Positions 9,901 to 17,882 of a DNA stretch of 64,000 nucleotides are shown piece by piece. A program made the translations under genes and the position numbers. Below the pieces are notes generated by a model, which was given only the letters and a program-made list of their open reading frames with translations, was not told the origin of the DNA and did no database searches. The stretch is from Amycolatopsis arida (lineage in GTDB: Bacteria; Actinomycetota; Actinomycetes; Mycobacteriales; Pseudonocardiaceae). The stretch covers positions 1 to 64,000 of the forward strand of contig NZ_FOWW01000011.1 of NCBI RefSeq assembly GCF_900115565.1. Direction: 5' to 3'. Within the stretch, counting starts at the first letter, position 1; every line of letters begins with the position of its first letter.

Positions 9901-10056
9901 TCTCGACCTACAGCCCTTTGTGTCGCGGTACGGTTCCGCAGGATAGTCGTACGGGGACCGTCTGGTGTGGGCTTTCTACCAACTCCGGCTAGGGTTTGAC
10001 TCTCCGGGACCGGCTCTCCAGATCGGCAGCACCAACGAGGGGAAGAGAACGCGCGG
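9901..10056. promoter_or_regulatory. Divergent eccB/eccE promoter region
   Basis: Two divergent genes start from this 156-bp gap. On the minus strand a TATCCT hexamer (plus coordinates 9940-9945) fits a -10 box about 40 bp before the eccB ATG. On the plus strand TAGGGT at 9990-9995 could serve eccE. Neither has a clear -35 match, so both are tentative. The eccE ATG is preceded by GAGGGGAAGAG. Confidence 0.3.
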
Positions 10057-11577
10057 ATGTCCGTCACCACTCCTCCACGTCCGGCGGGCCCGCCGCCGGG
10101 GTCCCCGCCGCCAGGACGACCGCCGGGGCCGCCACACCGGCCGGGTGGCCCGGGTGGGCCGGGCGGCCGCGGGGGTGGGCCCGGCGGCCCGAGCGGTCCC
10201 GGGGGACCCGGCCCCGGGGGGCCACGCGGCCCGGGCGGTCCCGGTGGTCCGGGCGGCCCCGGTGGCCCGGGAGGGCCTGGTGGTCCCGGTGGACCCCCGC
10301 CGCGACCGGGTGGCGCGGGTCCCGCTCCGGTCCCGCCTCGGCTCGCCCCGCCGGCCCGCCGGCGCACCCTGGGCGCCACGCTCGGCCCGCTGCCCGTGGC
10401 CAACGTCGTGGTGGTCGAGGTCGGCCTGGCGATCGGGCTGATCCTGCTCGCGATCGACACCGGGCTGCTGTACGTGGCCGGCGGTGTGCTGCTGGCCGCG
10501 CTCCTGGTGGCGTTCCTGCGCTGGAAGGGCCAGTGGTTCACCCAGTGGGCCGGGCTCACCGCGCGCTACACGCTCCGGTCACACGGCAGGGTGGCCACGC
10601 CGGTGCAGCCCACCAGCCTGGAGTCCCTCACCGCGGAGGACGACGCGGTCACCGGCCCGGACGACCCGAGGGTGAATTTGCTCCGGCTGGTCGTGCCGGA
10701 CCTGGTGGTCGCGCACGGCGTCGACCACGAGCGACAGCAGGTCGGCCTGGCCTGGCACGACGGCACGTGGACGGCGGTGCTGCTCGTCGAGCCGGCGCCC
10801 GCGCTGATCACCCAGGCCGGCGGCGCGCCCAGCCTTCCACTGTCGGCGCTGGCGCCGTGCCTGGAGGACCGCGGCGTGCTGCTGGACTCGATCCAGGTGA
10901 TCTGGCACTGCTACCCGGGCAGCGCGGCGCTGCCGGCGGACTCGCCGGCGCTGAGCTCGTACCTGGAGGTGCTGGGGCCGCTGCCGGCCGCCGCCCGGCG
11001 CACCACCTGGGTGGCGATCCGGCTGGACCCGAAGCGGTGCCCCGCCGCCGTGCGGGAGCGCGGCGGCGGTGTCGTGGGTGCCCACCGGGCGCTGATCGGC
11101 GCGCTGTCCCGGGTGCGCAACGCGCTGGAGTCGCGCGGTGTGCCGACCCGCCCGCTCGACCCGGACGAGCTGCTGCGGGCCGGCATCTCGGCGGCCGAGC
11201 TCACCGGCGTGGCCGGCTCCGGCGCCAGGGTGGCCCTGCAGGAGCGGTGGACCGGCGTCACGGCGGCCGGCATCGGCCACGCCAGCTACGCGATCACCAG
11301 CTGGCCCAAGGGCAAGATCACCAGCACGCTCAACGCGTTGACGAGCGTGCGCGCGCTGTCCGCCACGGTCGCGCTGTCGATCTCCCCGTCCACCGAGGAC
11401 GGCAGGATCGGGTTGCGCGGGGTGGCCCGGCTCAGCGCGCGCAACCCGCGGGAGCTGGAGGCCGCCGACGACCGGCTGGGCACGCTGGCCGACCGGGTCG
11501 GCGTGACACTGACCCCGCTGCGCGGCGTGCAGGTCGAGGGCTTCGCCGCCACGCTGCCGATCGGAGGGACGGCATGA
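10057..11577 (+). CDS. eccE: EccE, ESX secretion membrane protein with collagen-like N-terminus
   Basis: EccE is the peripheral membrane subunit of the ESX translocon. The 506-aa product starts with roughly 85 residues of Pro/Gly-rich sequence (GPP, GGP and GPG triplets), followed by two adjacent transmembrane helices around residues 112-150 and a C-terminal cytosolic domain of about 350 aa. The membrane-helix pair plus WPKGKITSTLNAL-type strands fit EccE. Its ATGA overlap with the following gene indicates coupling. M. tuberculosis ESX-4 lacks eccE, so an ESX-4-like locus that keeps it is notable. The membrane-proximal and C-terminal assignment is good; the function of the collagen-like head is unknown. 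Confidence 0.88.
   Translation: MSVTTPPRPAGPPPGSPPPGRPPGPPHRPGGPGGPGGRGGGPGGPSGPGGPGPGGPRGPGGPGGPGGPGGPGGPGGPGGPPPRPGGAGPAPVPPRLAPPARRRTLGATLGPLPVANVVVVEVGLAIGLILLAIDTGLLYVAGGVLLAALLVAFLRWKGQWFTQWAGLTARYTLRSHGRVATPVQPTSLESLTAEDDAVTGPDDPRVNLLRLVVPDLVVAHGVDHERQQVGLAWHDGTWTAVLLVEPAPALITQAGGAPSLPLSALAPCLEDRGVLLDSIQVIWHCYPGSAALPADSPALSSYLEVLGPLPAAARRTTWVAIRLDPKRCPAAVRERGGGVVGAHRALIGALSRVRNALESRGVPTRPLDPDELLRAGISAAELTGVAGSGARVALQERWTGVTAAGIGHASYAITSWPKGKITSTLNALTSVRALSATVALSISPSTEDGRIGLRGVARLSARNPRELEAADDRLGTLADRVGVTLTPLRGVQVEGFAATLPIGGTA
10081..10310 (+). repeat. Gly/Pro-rich collagen-like coding repeat in eccE
   Basis: The 5' part of eccE is built from GGN/CCN triplets encoding repeated Gly-Gly-Pro and Gly-Pro-Pro units, with no other residue for long stretches. 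The tract is about 80% or more G+C and partly self-complementary. It is in frame with, and part of, the eccE coding sequence. Confidence 0.85.
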
Positions 11578-12296
11578 CGTCACGGCTGCGGGACGCGACA
11601 CAGCACACCGGCGTCGCGCCGGAGTTCACCGTCGACCCGGCGTTGCTGGACGCCATCAGCCCCTCGGGCGACCGGGGCGGCATCGTGCTCGGCTCCGGGC
11701 TCCAGGGCGAGCCGCTGACCATCTCGGCGTTGCGCTCGGCACCGACCCGGATCGTCCTGGTCGGCGGCCTGTACCTGGCCCGGCAGGTGGCGCTGCGGGC
11801 GATGGCGGTGGGCGCGTGGATCGTCGTCGCCACCGGACGGCCCGCGGCGTGGCAGCTGCTGTCGAAGGCGGCCGGCACGCAGCCGAACGGGCGGCCGTCC
11901 CCGCTGGTGCAGATCCGCCGGCTGTCCCCGGTGGAGCTGCCCCGGCCGTCCGAGGACGCGCCACTGCTCGTCGTGCACGACGGCGGGCCGACGCCGCAGG
12001 ACCTGTTCCCGCCCCGCTCGCCGTGGCAGACCACGGTGTACGTGCTGCCCTACCTGCACCCGCAGGCGGGCGCGACGGCCAACGCCGCCGACCTGGTGCT
12101 CATGCAGCGGTTGCCGGCCGGCCAGGCCGAGCTGGCGGCCCGGCTGTGGCGGTTGCCGCCACAGCTCACGCGGCAGCTCACCACGCTGAAGGACGACCAG
12201 GTGGTGGCGCTGGGCCGCAACCTGTGGCGCCCGCTGCGGCTGGTGACCACCCCGAAGGAGCAGCAGCTGCTGGGCCCGGTCCGCCGCGGCGACTGA
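11574..12296 (+). CDS. Unknown protein translationally coupled to EccE
   Basis: I do not recognise a family for this 240-aa protein. It has no signal peptide and no clear membrane helix. A central Val/Leu/Ala-rich stretch (RIVLVGGLYLARQVALRA, then WIVVATGRP) looks like an alpha/beta nucleotide-binding-like core but lacks a P-loop. Its ATG overlaps the eccE stop by 4 nt, which suggests a stoichiometric partner or cytosolic accessory of EccE. GC3 matches the neighbours. It is the last gene of the secretion locus and is followed by twin hairpins. Confidence 0.75.
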   Translation: MTSRLRDATQHTGVAPEFTVDPALLDAISPSGDRGGIVLGSGLQGEPLTISALRSAPTRIVLVGGLYLARQVALRAMAVGAWIVVATGRPAAWQLLSKAAGTQPNGRPSPLVQIRRLSPVELPRPSEDAPLLVVHDGGPTPQDLFPPRSPWQTTVYVLPYLHPQAGATANAADLVLMQRLPAGQAELAARLWRLPPQLTRQLTTLKDDQVVALGRNLWRPLRLVTTPKEQQLLGPVRRGD

Positions 12297-12304
12297 GCGG
12301 AATC

Positions 12305-12360
12305 GACGCCATGGAGGCCACCTTCATGGCGTCGAGCGCAATGAAGGTGGCCTTCATGGC
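12305..12360. repeat. Twin palindromes (GCCATGAAGG family) between convergent genes, probable bidirectional terminator
   Basis: Two back-to-back hairpins share the same core in this convergent gap. At 12305-12333, 13-nt arms (GACGCCATGGAGG and its complement with one G-U pair) enclose a CCA loop. At 12338-12360, 10-nt arms with one mismatch (ATGAAGG/CCTTCAT core) enclose TGG. A third partial copy, CTTCATGGCAT, follows at about 12363-12373. No U-tract is present. It may be a copy of a dispersed palindromic repeat and may terminate both the eccE transcript and truA. Confidence 0.7.
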
Positions 12361-12391
12361 ATCTTCATGGCATGGGGGCCGGCGACGCCTG

Positions 12392-13393
12392 TCAGTGGGT
12401 CTCGTGCGGGGAACGGATGTTACGGGTGCGGTCCGCGCGGGCGGCGAGCTCGGCGTCCGGCGGGTAGTCCACGCCGACCAGCGTGAGGCCGTGCGCCGGC
12501 GCGACGGCGCTGTCCCTGGTCCTGGTGGCGAGCTGCCGCGCCGGCCAGTCCTCGTCCCGCCGGCCGTCGCCGACCAGCAGCAGCGCCCCGACGAGGCTGC
12601 GCACCATCGAGTGGCAGAACGCGTCCGCGGACACGGTGGCCGCCACGACGTGGTCGGCCACCCTGCGCCAGCTCAGCCGCTGCAGCTCGCGGATCGTGGT
12701 GGCGCCCTCCCTGCGCTTGCAGAACGCGGCGAAGTCGTGCAGCCCGAGCAGTGCCTCCGCGGCCCGGTTCATCGCGGCCACGTCGAGCGACCTGCCCCAG
12801 GCGAGGGTGTCCCTGCGGCGCAGCGGGTCGACGCCCCACGGGGCGTCGGACACCTGGTAGCGGTAGTGCCGGCGCACCGCGGAGAACCGGGCGTCGAACC
12901 CGGGCGGGGCGACCCGCGCGCCGAGCACTCGCACGTCGCCCGGCAGGTACCGGTTCCACCGGTGCCGCATCCGGTCGAGGTCCGGAATCCCGGCGTCGTC
13001 CACCGGCAGCCGGGGGGGCGCGGCGTCGAGCGGGCGGACGTCGACGTGCACGACCTGGCCGGTGGCGTGCACCCCGGCATCGGTCCGGCCGGCCACCACC
13101 AGGCCGGCGACCGCGGCGCCGGGCGGCTGCTTGGCTAGCGCGTCCTCGACCACGCCCTGCACCGTGCGCCGGCCGGGTTGCCTGGCCCACCCGGAGAAGC
13201 CCGTGCCGTCGTAGCTCAGGTCGACGCGCAGACGGACGAGCCCGCCCTCCCCGGTGGGAGTGGCGGGCTCGTCCGGAAGACCGGCAGCGGTCAGGACTCG
13301 TCCTCCGACGAGGAGGACTCGGCGTTGTCGGTGCGCTGCGACGGCGGCAGCTGGAAGCCAGCCGCCTCGGCCGCCTCCGTGGTGGCGAACCAC
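12392..13393 (-). CDS. truA: tRNA pseudouridine(38-40) synthase TruA
   Basis: TruA isomerises uridines 38-40 of the tRNA anticodon arm. The family core runs from [18 protein letters not shown]. The catalytic aspartate is in GRTDAGVHA, and RHYRYQV plus the C-terminal [14 protein letters not shown] motif are also present. The start is uncertain: the core is preceded in frame by no ATG, GTG or TTG until the ATG at 13393, which lies 103 nt inside rplQ. A CTG at about 13294, placed after GGAGGACGAGTC and overlapping the rplQ stop, is a non-canonical alternative. The first 50 or so residues of the longer form have no family character. Confidence 0.9.
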   Translation of the reverse strand: MVRHHGGGRGGWLPAAAVAAHRQRRVLLVGGRVLTAAGLPDEPATPTGEGGLVRLRVDLSYDGTGFSGWARQPGRRTVQGVVEDALAKQPPGAAVAGLVVAGRTDAGVHATGQVVHVDVRPLDAAPPRLPVDDAGIPDLDRMRHRWNRYLPGDVRVLGARVAPPGFDARFSAVRRHYRYQVSDAPWGVDPLRRRDTLAWGRSLDVAAMNRAAEALLGLHDFAAFCKRREGATTIRELQRLSWRRVADHVVAATVSADAFCHSMVRSLVGALLLVGDGRRDEDWPARQLATRTRDSAVAPAHGLTLVGVDYPPDAELAARADRTRNIRSPHETH

Positions 13394-14091
13394 ACGTCGG
13401 CGACCGTCTGCTTGTAGTGCGAGCTCTCCGGGGTGTGGTAGAGCCTCGAGCTCTCCTTGCCCTTGATCGGGAAGCCCTCGGGCTGCGAGCCGTCCTCCAG
13501 CGGGGCGTGGCTGCCCTCGCCGTAGGGGGCCTCCTCGGTCGAAGAGCTCTCCTCGACCTCGGCCGAGGCGTCGGCCGGGGAGATCGCGGCCTCCGCGGCG
13601 CCCGTGCCAGCCGCCTCGGTGGTCGCCGTCTCGGCCTTCTCGTCGGTCGTGGTGTCCTCGGCCTCGGTCTCCGGCTTCGGCGTGTCCTTGGCGAACTTCG
13701 TCTTCCGAGCGGCCTCGGCCTCGGCGGTGACGGTCTTCTCGGACACCAGCTCGATCACCGCCATCGGGGCGTTGTCGCCCTTGCGCGGCATCGTCTTGAC
13801 AATCCGGGTGTACCCGCCGTCGCGGTCGGCGAAGAACGGGCCGATCTCGGCCATCAGCTTGTGCACGACCGCCTTGTCCCGGATGACCCGCTGGATCTCC
13901 CGCCGGTTGTGCAGGTCACCCCGCTTGGCCTTGGTGATCAGCTTCTCGGCGAGCGGGCGCATCCTCCGGGCCTTGGCCTCGGTCGTGGTGATGCGGCCGT
14001 GCTCGAACAGCGACGTGGCAAGGTTCGCCAGCATCAACCGCTCGTGGGCCGGCGACCCGCCGAGACGGCGGCCCTTGGTGGGGGTGGGCAT
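13291..14091 (-). CDS. rplQ: 50S ribosomal protein bL17 with long C-terminal extension
   Basis: Residues 1 to about 118 are a normal bL17 ([21 protein letters not shown] start), which sits near the exit tunnel of the 50S subunit. The remaining ~148 residues are an Ala/Glu/Thr-rich linker followed by a compact module with [24 protein letters not shown] and [14 protein letters not shown]. Similar YHTP-type modules occur in other actinobacterial proteins, including extended bL17s. E. coli L17 is about 127 aa, so this protein is twice the usual size. An AGGAG ribosome binding site precedes the ATG. The stop lies within the truA open frame. Confidence 0.97.
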   Translation of the reverse strand: MPTPTKGRRLGGSPAHERLMLANLATSLFEHGRITTTEAKARRMRPLAEKLITKAKRGDLHNRREIQRVIRDKAVVHKLMAEIGPFFADRDGGYTRIVKTMPRKGDNAPMAVIELVSEKTVTAEAEAARKTKFAKDTPKPETEAEDTTTDEKAETATTEAAGTGAAEAAISPADASAEVEESSSTEEAPYGEGSHAPLEDGSQPEGFPIKGKESSRLYHTPESSHYKQTVADVWFATTEAAEAAGFQLPPSQRTDNAESSSSEDES

Positions 14092-14126
14092 CGGTTCTCC
14101 TCGTTCAGCTGTTCAGCTGGAGGCCG

Positions 14127-14162
14127 GGCCCGCCCGCCGGGGTGTCCCGGGGCGGGCGGGCC
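14127..14162 (-). terminator. GC hairpin between rpoA and rplQ
   Basis: Perfect 12-bp arms (GGCCCGCCCGCC/GGCGGGCGGGCC) flank a 12-nt loop in the gap downstream of rpoA. There is no U-tract, so it may be an RNA processing or attenuation site rather than a true terminator. Confidence 0.5.
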
Positions 14163-14172
14163 GTAGCTGGCC

Positions 14173-15246
14173 TTACAGCTGCTCCGTCTCTGCGTAGTCC
14201 TGGCCATCGTCGTGGCCGTGGTCCGTGGTGCCGTCCGAGAGACCGGTGGCGCCCTCGGACCAGCTCTCGCCGTCGTAGCTGGCCGCGGCCGCCGTCGGGT
14301 CGAACCCGGGCGGGCTGTCCTTCAGCGACAGGCCGAGGCCGACGAGCTTGAGCTTCACCTCGTCGATCGACTTGGCGCCGAAGTTGCGGATGTCGAGCAG
14401 GTCGGCCTCGCTGCGCGAGACCAGTTCGCCGACCGTGTGGATCCCCTCGCGCTTCAGGCAGTTGTAGGACCGCACCGTCAGGTCCAGGTCCTCGATCGGC
14501 ATCGCGTAGGCGGCGATGGTGTCCGCCTCCTGCGGCGAAGGCCCGATCTCGATGCCCTCGGCGTCGACGTTCAGCTCGCGGGCGAGGCCGAACAGCTCCA
14601 CCAGCGTCTTGCCGGCCGACGCGACCGCGTCCCGCGGCGTGATCGACGGCTTCGTCTCCACGTCCAGGATCAGCTTGTCGAAGTCGGTGCGCTGCTCGAC
14701 ACGGGTGGCCTCGACCTTGTAGGTGACCTTCAACACCGGCGAGTAGATCGAGTCCACCGGGATCCGACCGATCTCGGCGCCGGCCTGCTTGTTCTGCAGG
14801 GCCGGCACGTAGCCGCGGCCGCGCTCGACGACCAGCTCGATCTCCAGCTTGCCCTTGCCGTTCAGCGAGGCGATGTGGAGGTCCGGGTTGTGCACGGTCA
14901 CCCCGGCCGGCGGGACGATGTCCGCCGCGGTGACGTCACCGGGGCCCTGCTTGCGCAGGTACATGGTGACCGGCTCGTCCTCCTCGGACGAGATCACCAG
15001 CTCCTTGAGGTTCAGGATGATGTCGGTGACGTCCTCCTTCACCCCGGGAACCGTGGTGAACTCGTGCAGCACGCCGTCGATGCGGATGCTGGTGACCGCC
15101 GCGCCCGGGATGGACGACAGCAGCGTGCGCCGCAGCGAGTTGCCGAGCGTGTAGCCGAACCCGGGCTCGAGCGGCTCGATGGTGAACCGGGAGCGGGTCT
15201 CGTTGACCGTCTCCTCGCTGAGAGTCGGCCGCTGGGAAATCAGCAC
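14173..15246 (-). CDS. rpoA: RNA polymerase alpha subunit
   Basis: The alpha subunit dimer nucleates RNA polymerase assembly, and its C-terminal domain contacts promoters and activators. The GTG at 15246 gives [12 protein letters not shown], the conserved actinobacterial N-terminus, with AGGAAAG 6 nt upstream. The longer ATG frame from 15279 adds only a basic 11-residue leader. The N-terminal domain ([16 protein letters not shown]) and C-terminal helix-hairpin-helix ([19 protein letters not shown]) are intact. The 357-aa length is slightly above mycobacterial RpoA because of an acidic tail. Confidence 0.97.
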   Translation of the reverse strand: MLISQRPTLSEETVNETRSRFTIEPLEPGFGYTLGNSLRRTLLSSIPGAAVTSIRIDGVLHEFTTVPGVKEDVTDIILNLKELVISSEEDEPVTMYLRKQGPGDVTAADIVPPAGVTVHNPDLHIASLNGKGKLEIELVVERGRGYVPALQNKQAGAEIGRIPVDSIYSPVLKVTYKVEATRVEQRTDFDKLILDVETKPSITPRDAVASAGKTLVELFGLARELNVDAEGIEIGPSPQEADTIAAYAMPIEDLDLTVRSYNCLKREGIHTVGELVSRSEADLLDIRNFGAKSIDEVKLKLVGLGLSLKDSPPGFDPTAAAASYDGESWSEGATGLSDGTTDHGHDDGQDYAETEQL

Positions 15247-15302
15247 GTTCTTTCTTCCTTTCCTGCCGGCGCCCGCCATATGACGCCGAAAGGGGTGGCG
15301 GA

Positions 15303-15327
15303 GCGGCGGCGCACCGGGCGCCGCCGC
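15303..15327 (-). terminator. GC hairpin between rpsD and rpoA
   Basis: Perfect 10-bp arms (GCGGCGGCGC/GCGCCGCCGC) enclose a 5-nt loop in the 115-nt gap downstream of rpsD. No U-run follows. It may attenuate or process the transcript before rpoA. Confidence 0.4.
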
Positions 15328-15361
15328 CCGATCCCGCCGGGCCGGGTGGCCCGGGCGGGGA

Positions 15362-15967
15362 TCACTTCGAGTAGAACTCGACGATCAGCTGTTCCTGCAC
15401 CGGGACGTCGATCTGCGCGCGCTCGGGCAGCTGGTGCACCAGCACCCGCAGGTTCGAGGGGACGACCTGCAGCCACGCCGGCACCGGGCGGTCGCCGAAG
15501 GACTCCTTCGCGGCGACGAACGGCAGCGTCTTCAGCGACTTGGGCCGCACGTCGATGATGTCCCACTTCGACACCTGGTAGCTGGGGATGTTGACCTTCT
15601 TCCCGTTGACCAGGAAGTGGCCGTGGCTGACCAGCTGGCGCGCCTGCCGCCGGGTGCGGGCGATGCCCGCCCGGTAGATCACGTTGTCCAGCCGGGACTC
15701 CAGGATCTGCAGCAGGTTCTCACCGGTCTTGCCGGTGCGCCGGACGGCCTCCTTGTAGTAGCGGCTGAACTGCCGCTCGAGGATGCCGTAAGTGTGCCGG
15801 GCCTTCTGCTTCTCCTGCAGCTGGAGCAGGTACTCGCTCTCCTTGACCCGGCCACGGCCGTGCTGGCCGGGCGGGTAGGGGCGACGCTCGAACGCCTGGT
15901 CGCCACCGATGAGGTCGACCTTCAGGCGACGCGAGATACGGGTCGCGGGGCCGGTGTAACGAGCCAT
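15362..15967 (-). CDS. rpsD: 30S ribosomal protein uS4
   Basis: uS4 is a primary 16S rRNA binder and assembly initiator. The 201-aa product begins [15 protein letters not shown] and carries the S4 RNA-binding motif near residues 93-155 ([27 protein letters not shown] region). The N-terminal zinc cysteines of some S4 forms are absent, so this is the C-minus type. It lies 23 nt after rpsK and is probably co-transcribed from the infA promoter region. Confidence 0.98.
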   Translation of the reverse strand: MARYTGPATRISRRLKVDLIGGDQAFERRPYPPGQHGRGRVKESEYLLQLQEKQKARHTYGILERQFSRYYKEAVRRTGKTGENLLQILESRLDNVIYRAGIARTRRQARQLVSHGHFLVNGKKVNIPSYQVSKWDIIDVRPKSLKTLPFVAAKESFGDRPVPAWLQVVPSNLRVLVHQLPERAQIDVPVQEQLIVEFYSK

Positions 15968-15990
15968 GTCTTCTTACTCCTCCCCGTGCC

Positions 15991-16395
15991 TCAGACCCGG
16001 CGCCGCTTCGGCGGGCGGCAACCGTTGTGCGGCTGCGGGGTCACGTCCTGGATGGTGCCGACCTCGAGGCCGGCGGCCTGCAGCGAACGGATCGCGGTCT
16101 CCCGGCCGGAGCCGGGACCCTTCACGAACACGTCGACCTTCTTCATCCCGTGCTCGGCGGCCTTGCGCGCGGCGCTCTCGGCGGCCATCTGCGCGGCGAA
16201 CGGCGTGGACTTCCGCGAGCCCTTGAAGCCGACGTGGCCGGACGACGCCCAGGAGATCACCGCGCCGGTCGGGTCGGTGATCGAGACGATCGTGTTGTTG
16301 AAGGTGCTCTTGATGTGCGCGTGACCGTGCGCGACGTTCTTCTTCTCCTTGCGCCGGACCTTCTTGGCCCCGGTGGCGCGAGACTTCGGTGGCAT
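15991..16395 (-). CDS. rpsK: 30S ribosomal protein uS11
   Basis: uS11 lies on the platform of the small subunit near the mRNA exit. The 134-aa product has the conserved [19 protein letters not shown] and [15 protein letters not shown] segments and the basic end PPKRRRV. A strong GAGGAG site precedes the ATG at 16395, directly after the stop of the small ORF described at 16415-16609. Confidence 0.98.
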   Translation of the reverse strand: MPPKSRATGAKKVRRKEKKNVAHGHAHIKSTFNNTIVSITDPTGAVISWASSGHVGFKGSRKSTPFAAQMAAESAARKAAEHGMKKVDVFVKGPGSGRETAIRSLQAAGLEVGTIQDVTPQPHNGCRPPKRRRV

Positions 16396-16414
16396 GTGGG
16401 GGTGACTCTCCTCG

Positions 16415-16609
16415 TTAGCGCGAGTTCTCGTGGTGGGCGGCCGCGGCCTTCCTGGCCTCCCGCTGGCCGCGCCGGATCACCGTGCCGGCGTCGGTGTACA
16501 GCTGGCGCAGGGCCATCGGACGGGCGTAGAGCGCCCCGGGTGACACGCACGACGTCGCACGGCGCTGGACACCGCCGGTACGCGCGATCCTCTTCCCGCG
16601 GACGCTCAC
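16415..16609 (-). CDS. Small basic ORF coupled to rpsM (unknown, 64 aa)
   Basis: The unusually wide gap between rpsM and rpsK is filled exactly by this open frame. It starts with GTG overlapping the rpsM stop by 4 nt (GTGA) and ends in TAA just before the rpsK ribosome binding site. The 64-aa product is very basic ([17 protein letters not shown] start, HHENSR end), with one central [11 protein letters not shown] stretch. About 59 of 64 codons end in G or C. I recognise no family. It could be a lineage-specific ribosome-associated peptide or a chance ORF in GC-rich leader RNA; the coupling geometry favours translation. Confidence 0.5.
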   Translation of the reverse strand: MSVRGKRIARTGGVQRRATSCVSPGALYARPMALRQLYTDAGTVIRRGQREARKAAAAHHENSR

Positions 16610-16986
16610 TTCTTGCCAGCCTTCTTCTTGCCGGCGACCGTCTTCTTCGGGCCCTTGCGGGTCCGCGCGTTGGTCTTGGTCCGCTGCCCGCGGACCGGCA
16701 GGCCGCGGCGCCACCGGAGGCCCTCGTAGCAGCCGATCTCGATCTTCCGCCGGATGTCGGCGTTCACCTCGCGGCGGAGGTCACCCTCGACCTTGAAGTT
16801 CTCCTCGATGTAGTCCCGCAGCTTCACCAGGTCCTCGTCGCTGAGTTCCTTGACGCGGGTGTCCGCGTTCAACTCCGTCGCGGCGATCATCTGCCTGGAG
16901 CGGGTACGGCCGATGCCGTAGATGTAGGTGAGCGCGATCTCCAACCGCTTCTCGCGGGGGAGGTCGACGCCAGCGAGTCGTGCCAT
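16606..16986 (-). CDS. rpsM: 30S ribosomal protein uS13
   Basis: uS13 is at the head of the 30S subunit and contacts the P-site tRNA and the 50S bridge. The ATG at 16986 yields [16 protein letters not shown] and 126 aa; the longer frame to 17034 lacks family character. The helix-two-turn-helix [13 protein letters not shown] and the basic tail ([18 protein letters not shown]) are present. The stop overlaps a GTG by 4 nt, coupling it to a downstream small ORF instead of directly to rpsK. Confidence 0.97.
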   Translation of the reverse strand: MARLAGVDLPREKRLEIALTYIYGIGRTRSRQMIAATELNADTRVKELSDEDLVKLRDYIEENFKVEGDLRREVNADIRRKIEIGCYEGLRWRRGLPVRGQRTKTNARTRKGPKKTVAGKKKAGKK

Positions 16987-17180
16987 GAGGCGTGTGCTCC
17001 TTCTTCCGTGTGTCGCTCCAGGTCTGCTCCCCACCCGTCCCGGGACCGACTCGCCTGTCGTGCCACCCGCTCGCGCGGCTGGTGTCCCGGCCCCGGCCTG
17101 GAGTCCGGGGGCGAACCGGGTCGAGGTGACCCGGCAGGTGCGGGGAGGTCTTCAACTGTGTGGCGCGGGCGCGCCGGTGA

Positions 17181-17294
17181 TCAGCCCTGCCGCTGCTTGT
17201 GCCGCAGGTTCTCGCAGATCACCATGATCCGGCCGTGTCGCCGGACGATCTGGCACTTGTCGCAGATCTTCTTGACGCTCGGTTGGACCTTCAC
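17181..17294 (-). CDS. rpmJ: 50S ribosomal protein bL36
   Basis: The 37-aa product starts [14 protein letters not shown] from a GTG with AGGAG upstream. It carries the zinc ribbon CDKC...C...H (C11, C14, C27, H32), so it is the zinc-binding C-plus form. It sits between infA and rpsM as in most actinobacteria. A 194-nt gap to rpsM holds no recognisable feature. Confidence 0.95.
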   Translation of the reverse strand: MKVQPSVKKICDKCQIVRRHGRIMVICENLRHKQRQG

Positions 17295-17331
17295 GTCTCC
17301 TGCTCTCCTGCTCGTGCTCTGCTCGCCGTGA

Positions 17332-17553
17332 TCACTTGTAGCGGTAGACGATGCGCCCGCGGGACAAGTCGTAGGGCGAGAGCTCCACGACGACCCTGTC
17401 CTCCGGCAGGATGCGGATGTAGTGCTGCCGCATCTTGCCGCTGATGTGCGCGAGGACCTTGTGGCCGTTCTCCAACTCGACGCGAAACATCGCGTTGGGG
17501 AGCGGCTCGATCACCCGGCCCTCGACCTCGATCGCCCCGTCCTTCTTGCCCAT
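17332..17553 (-). CDS. infA: Translation initiation factor IF-1
   Basis: IF-1 binds the 30S A site during initiation. The 73-aa OB-fold protein runs [16 protein letters not shown] to RGRIVYRYK, the standard length and sequence. The ATG at 17553 has GGAGG upstream. It is the first gene of the rpmJ-rpsM-rpsK-rpsD-rpoA-rplQ group and follows a 330-nt non-coding region that likely contains its promoter. Confidence 0.98.
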   Translation of the reverse strand: MGKKDGAIEVEGRVIEPLPNAMFRVELENGHKVLAHISGKMRQHYIRILPEDRVVVELSPYDLSRGRIVYRYK

Positions 17554-17704
17554 GTCCTCCGCATTTCCCGAGTTCGACTCAGTGTGATCGGCGCAGCGGT
17601 GAGTGCTTGCCTTGGGTGGTGCCGGCACGCACGTCACCCCGACTCCAATGCCGCGAGAATTCACAAGCACGATGGAATCGGCGTGATGAGCACGCCGACT
17701 AGAC

Positions 17705-17734
17705 AGTGTACGCACCCCGCGTCGCGCTCCCCAA
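17705..17734 (-). promoter_or_regulatory. Candidate promoter of the infA-rpoA operon
   Basis: The 17554-17882 gap (329 nt) contains no gene. On the minus strand it holds TTGGGG, an 18-nt spacer and TACACT, compatible with a SigA-type promoter. Initiation would give an infA leader of about 145 nt. The rest of the gap shows no other recognised feature. Confidence 0.4.
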
Positions 17735-17882
17735 ACCGGGGCGGCCCATGGTACGCGTCCCCGCCCGCCGGCCCCACCTCTGGCCCGCGAGCCCCCGTCC
17801 AGGACGGCGAGTTCCACGTTCGGGACCGCGAGTCCCACGTCCGGGTGGCCACGCCTCCCCTGTCCGGGGGACAGGAGCGCGC

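Noticed and set aside
16987-17180. Possible small gene between rpmJ and rpsM
   Set aside because: No frame begins near the rpmJ stop and ends before rpsM with coupling or a ribosome binding site. Left as non-coding.
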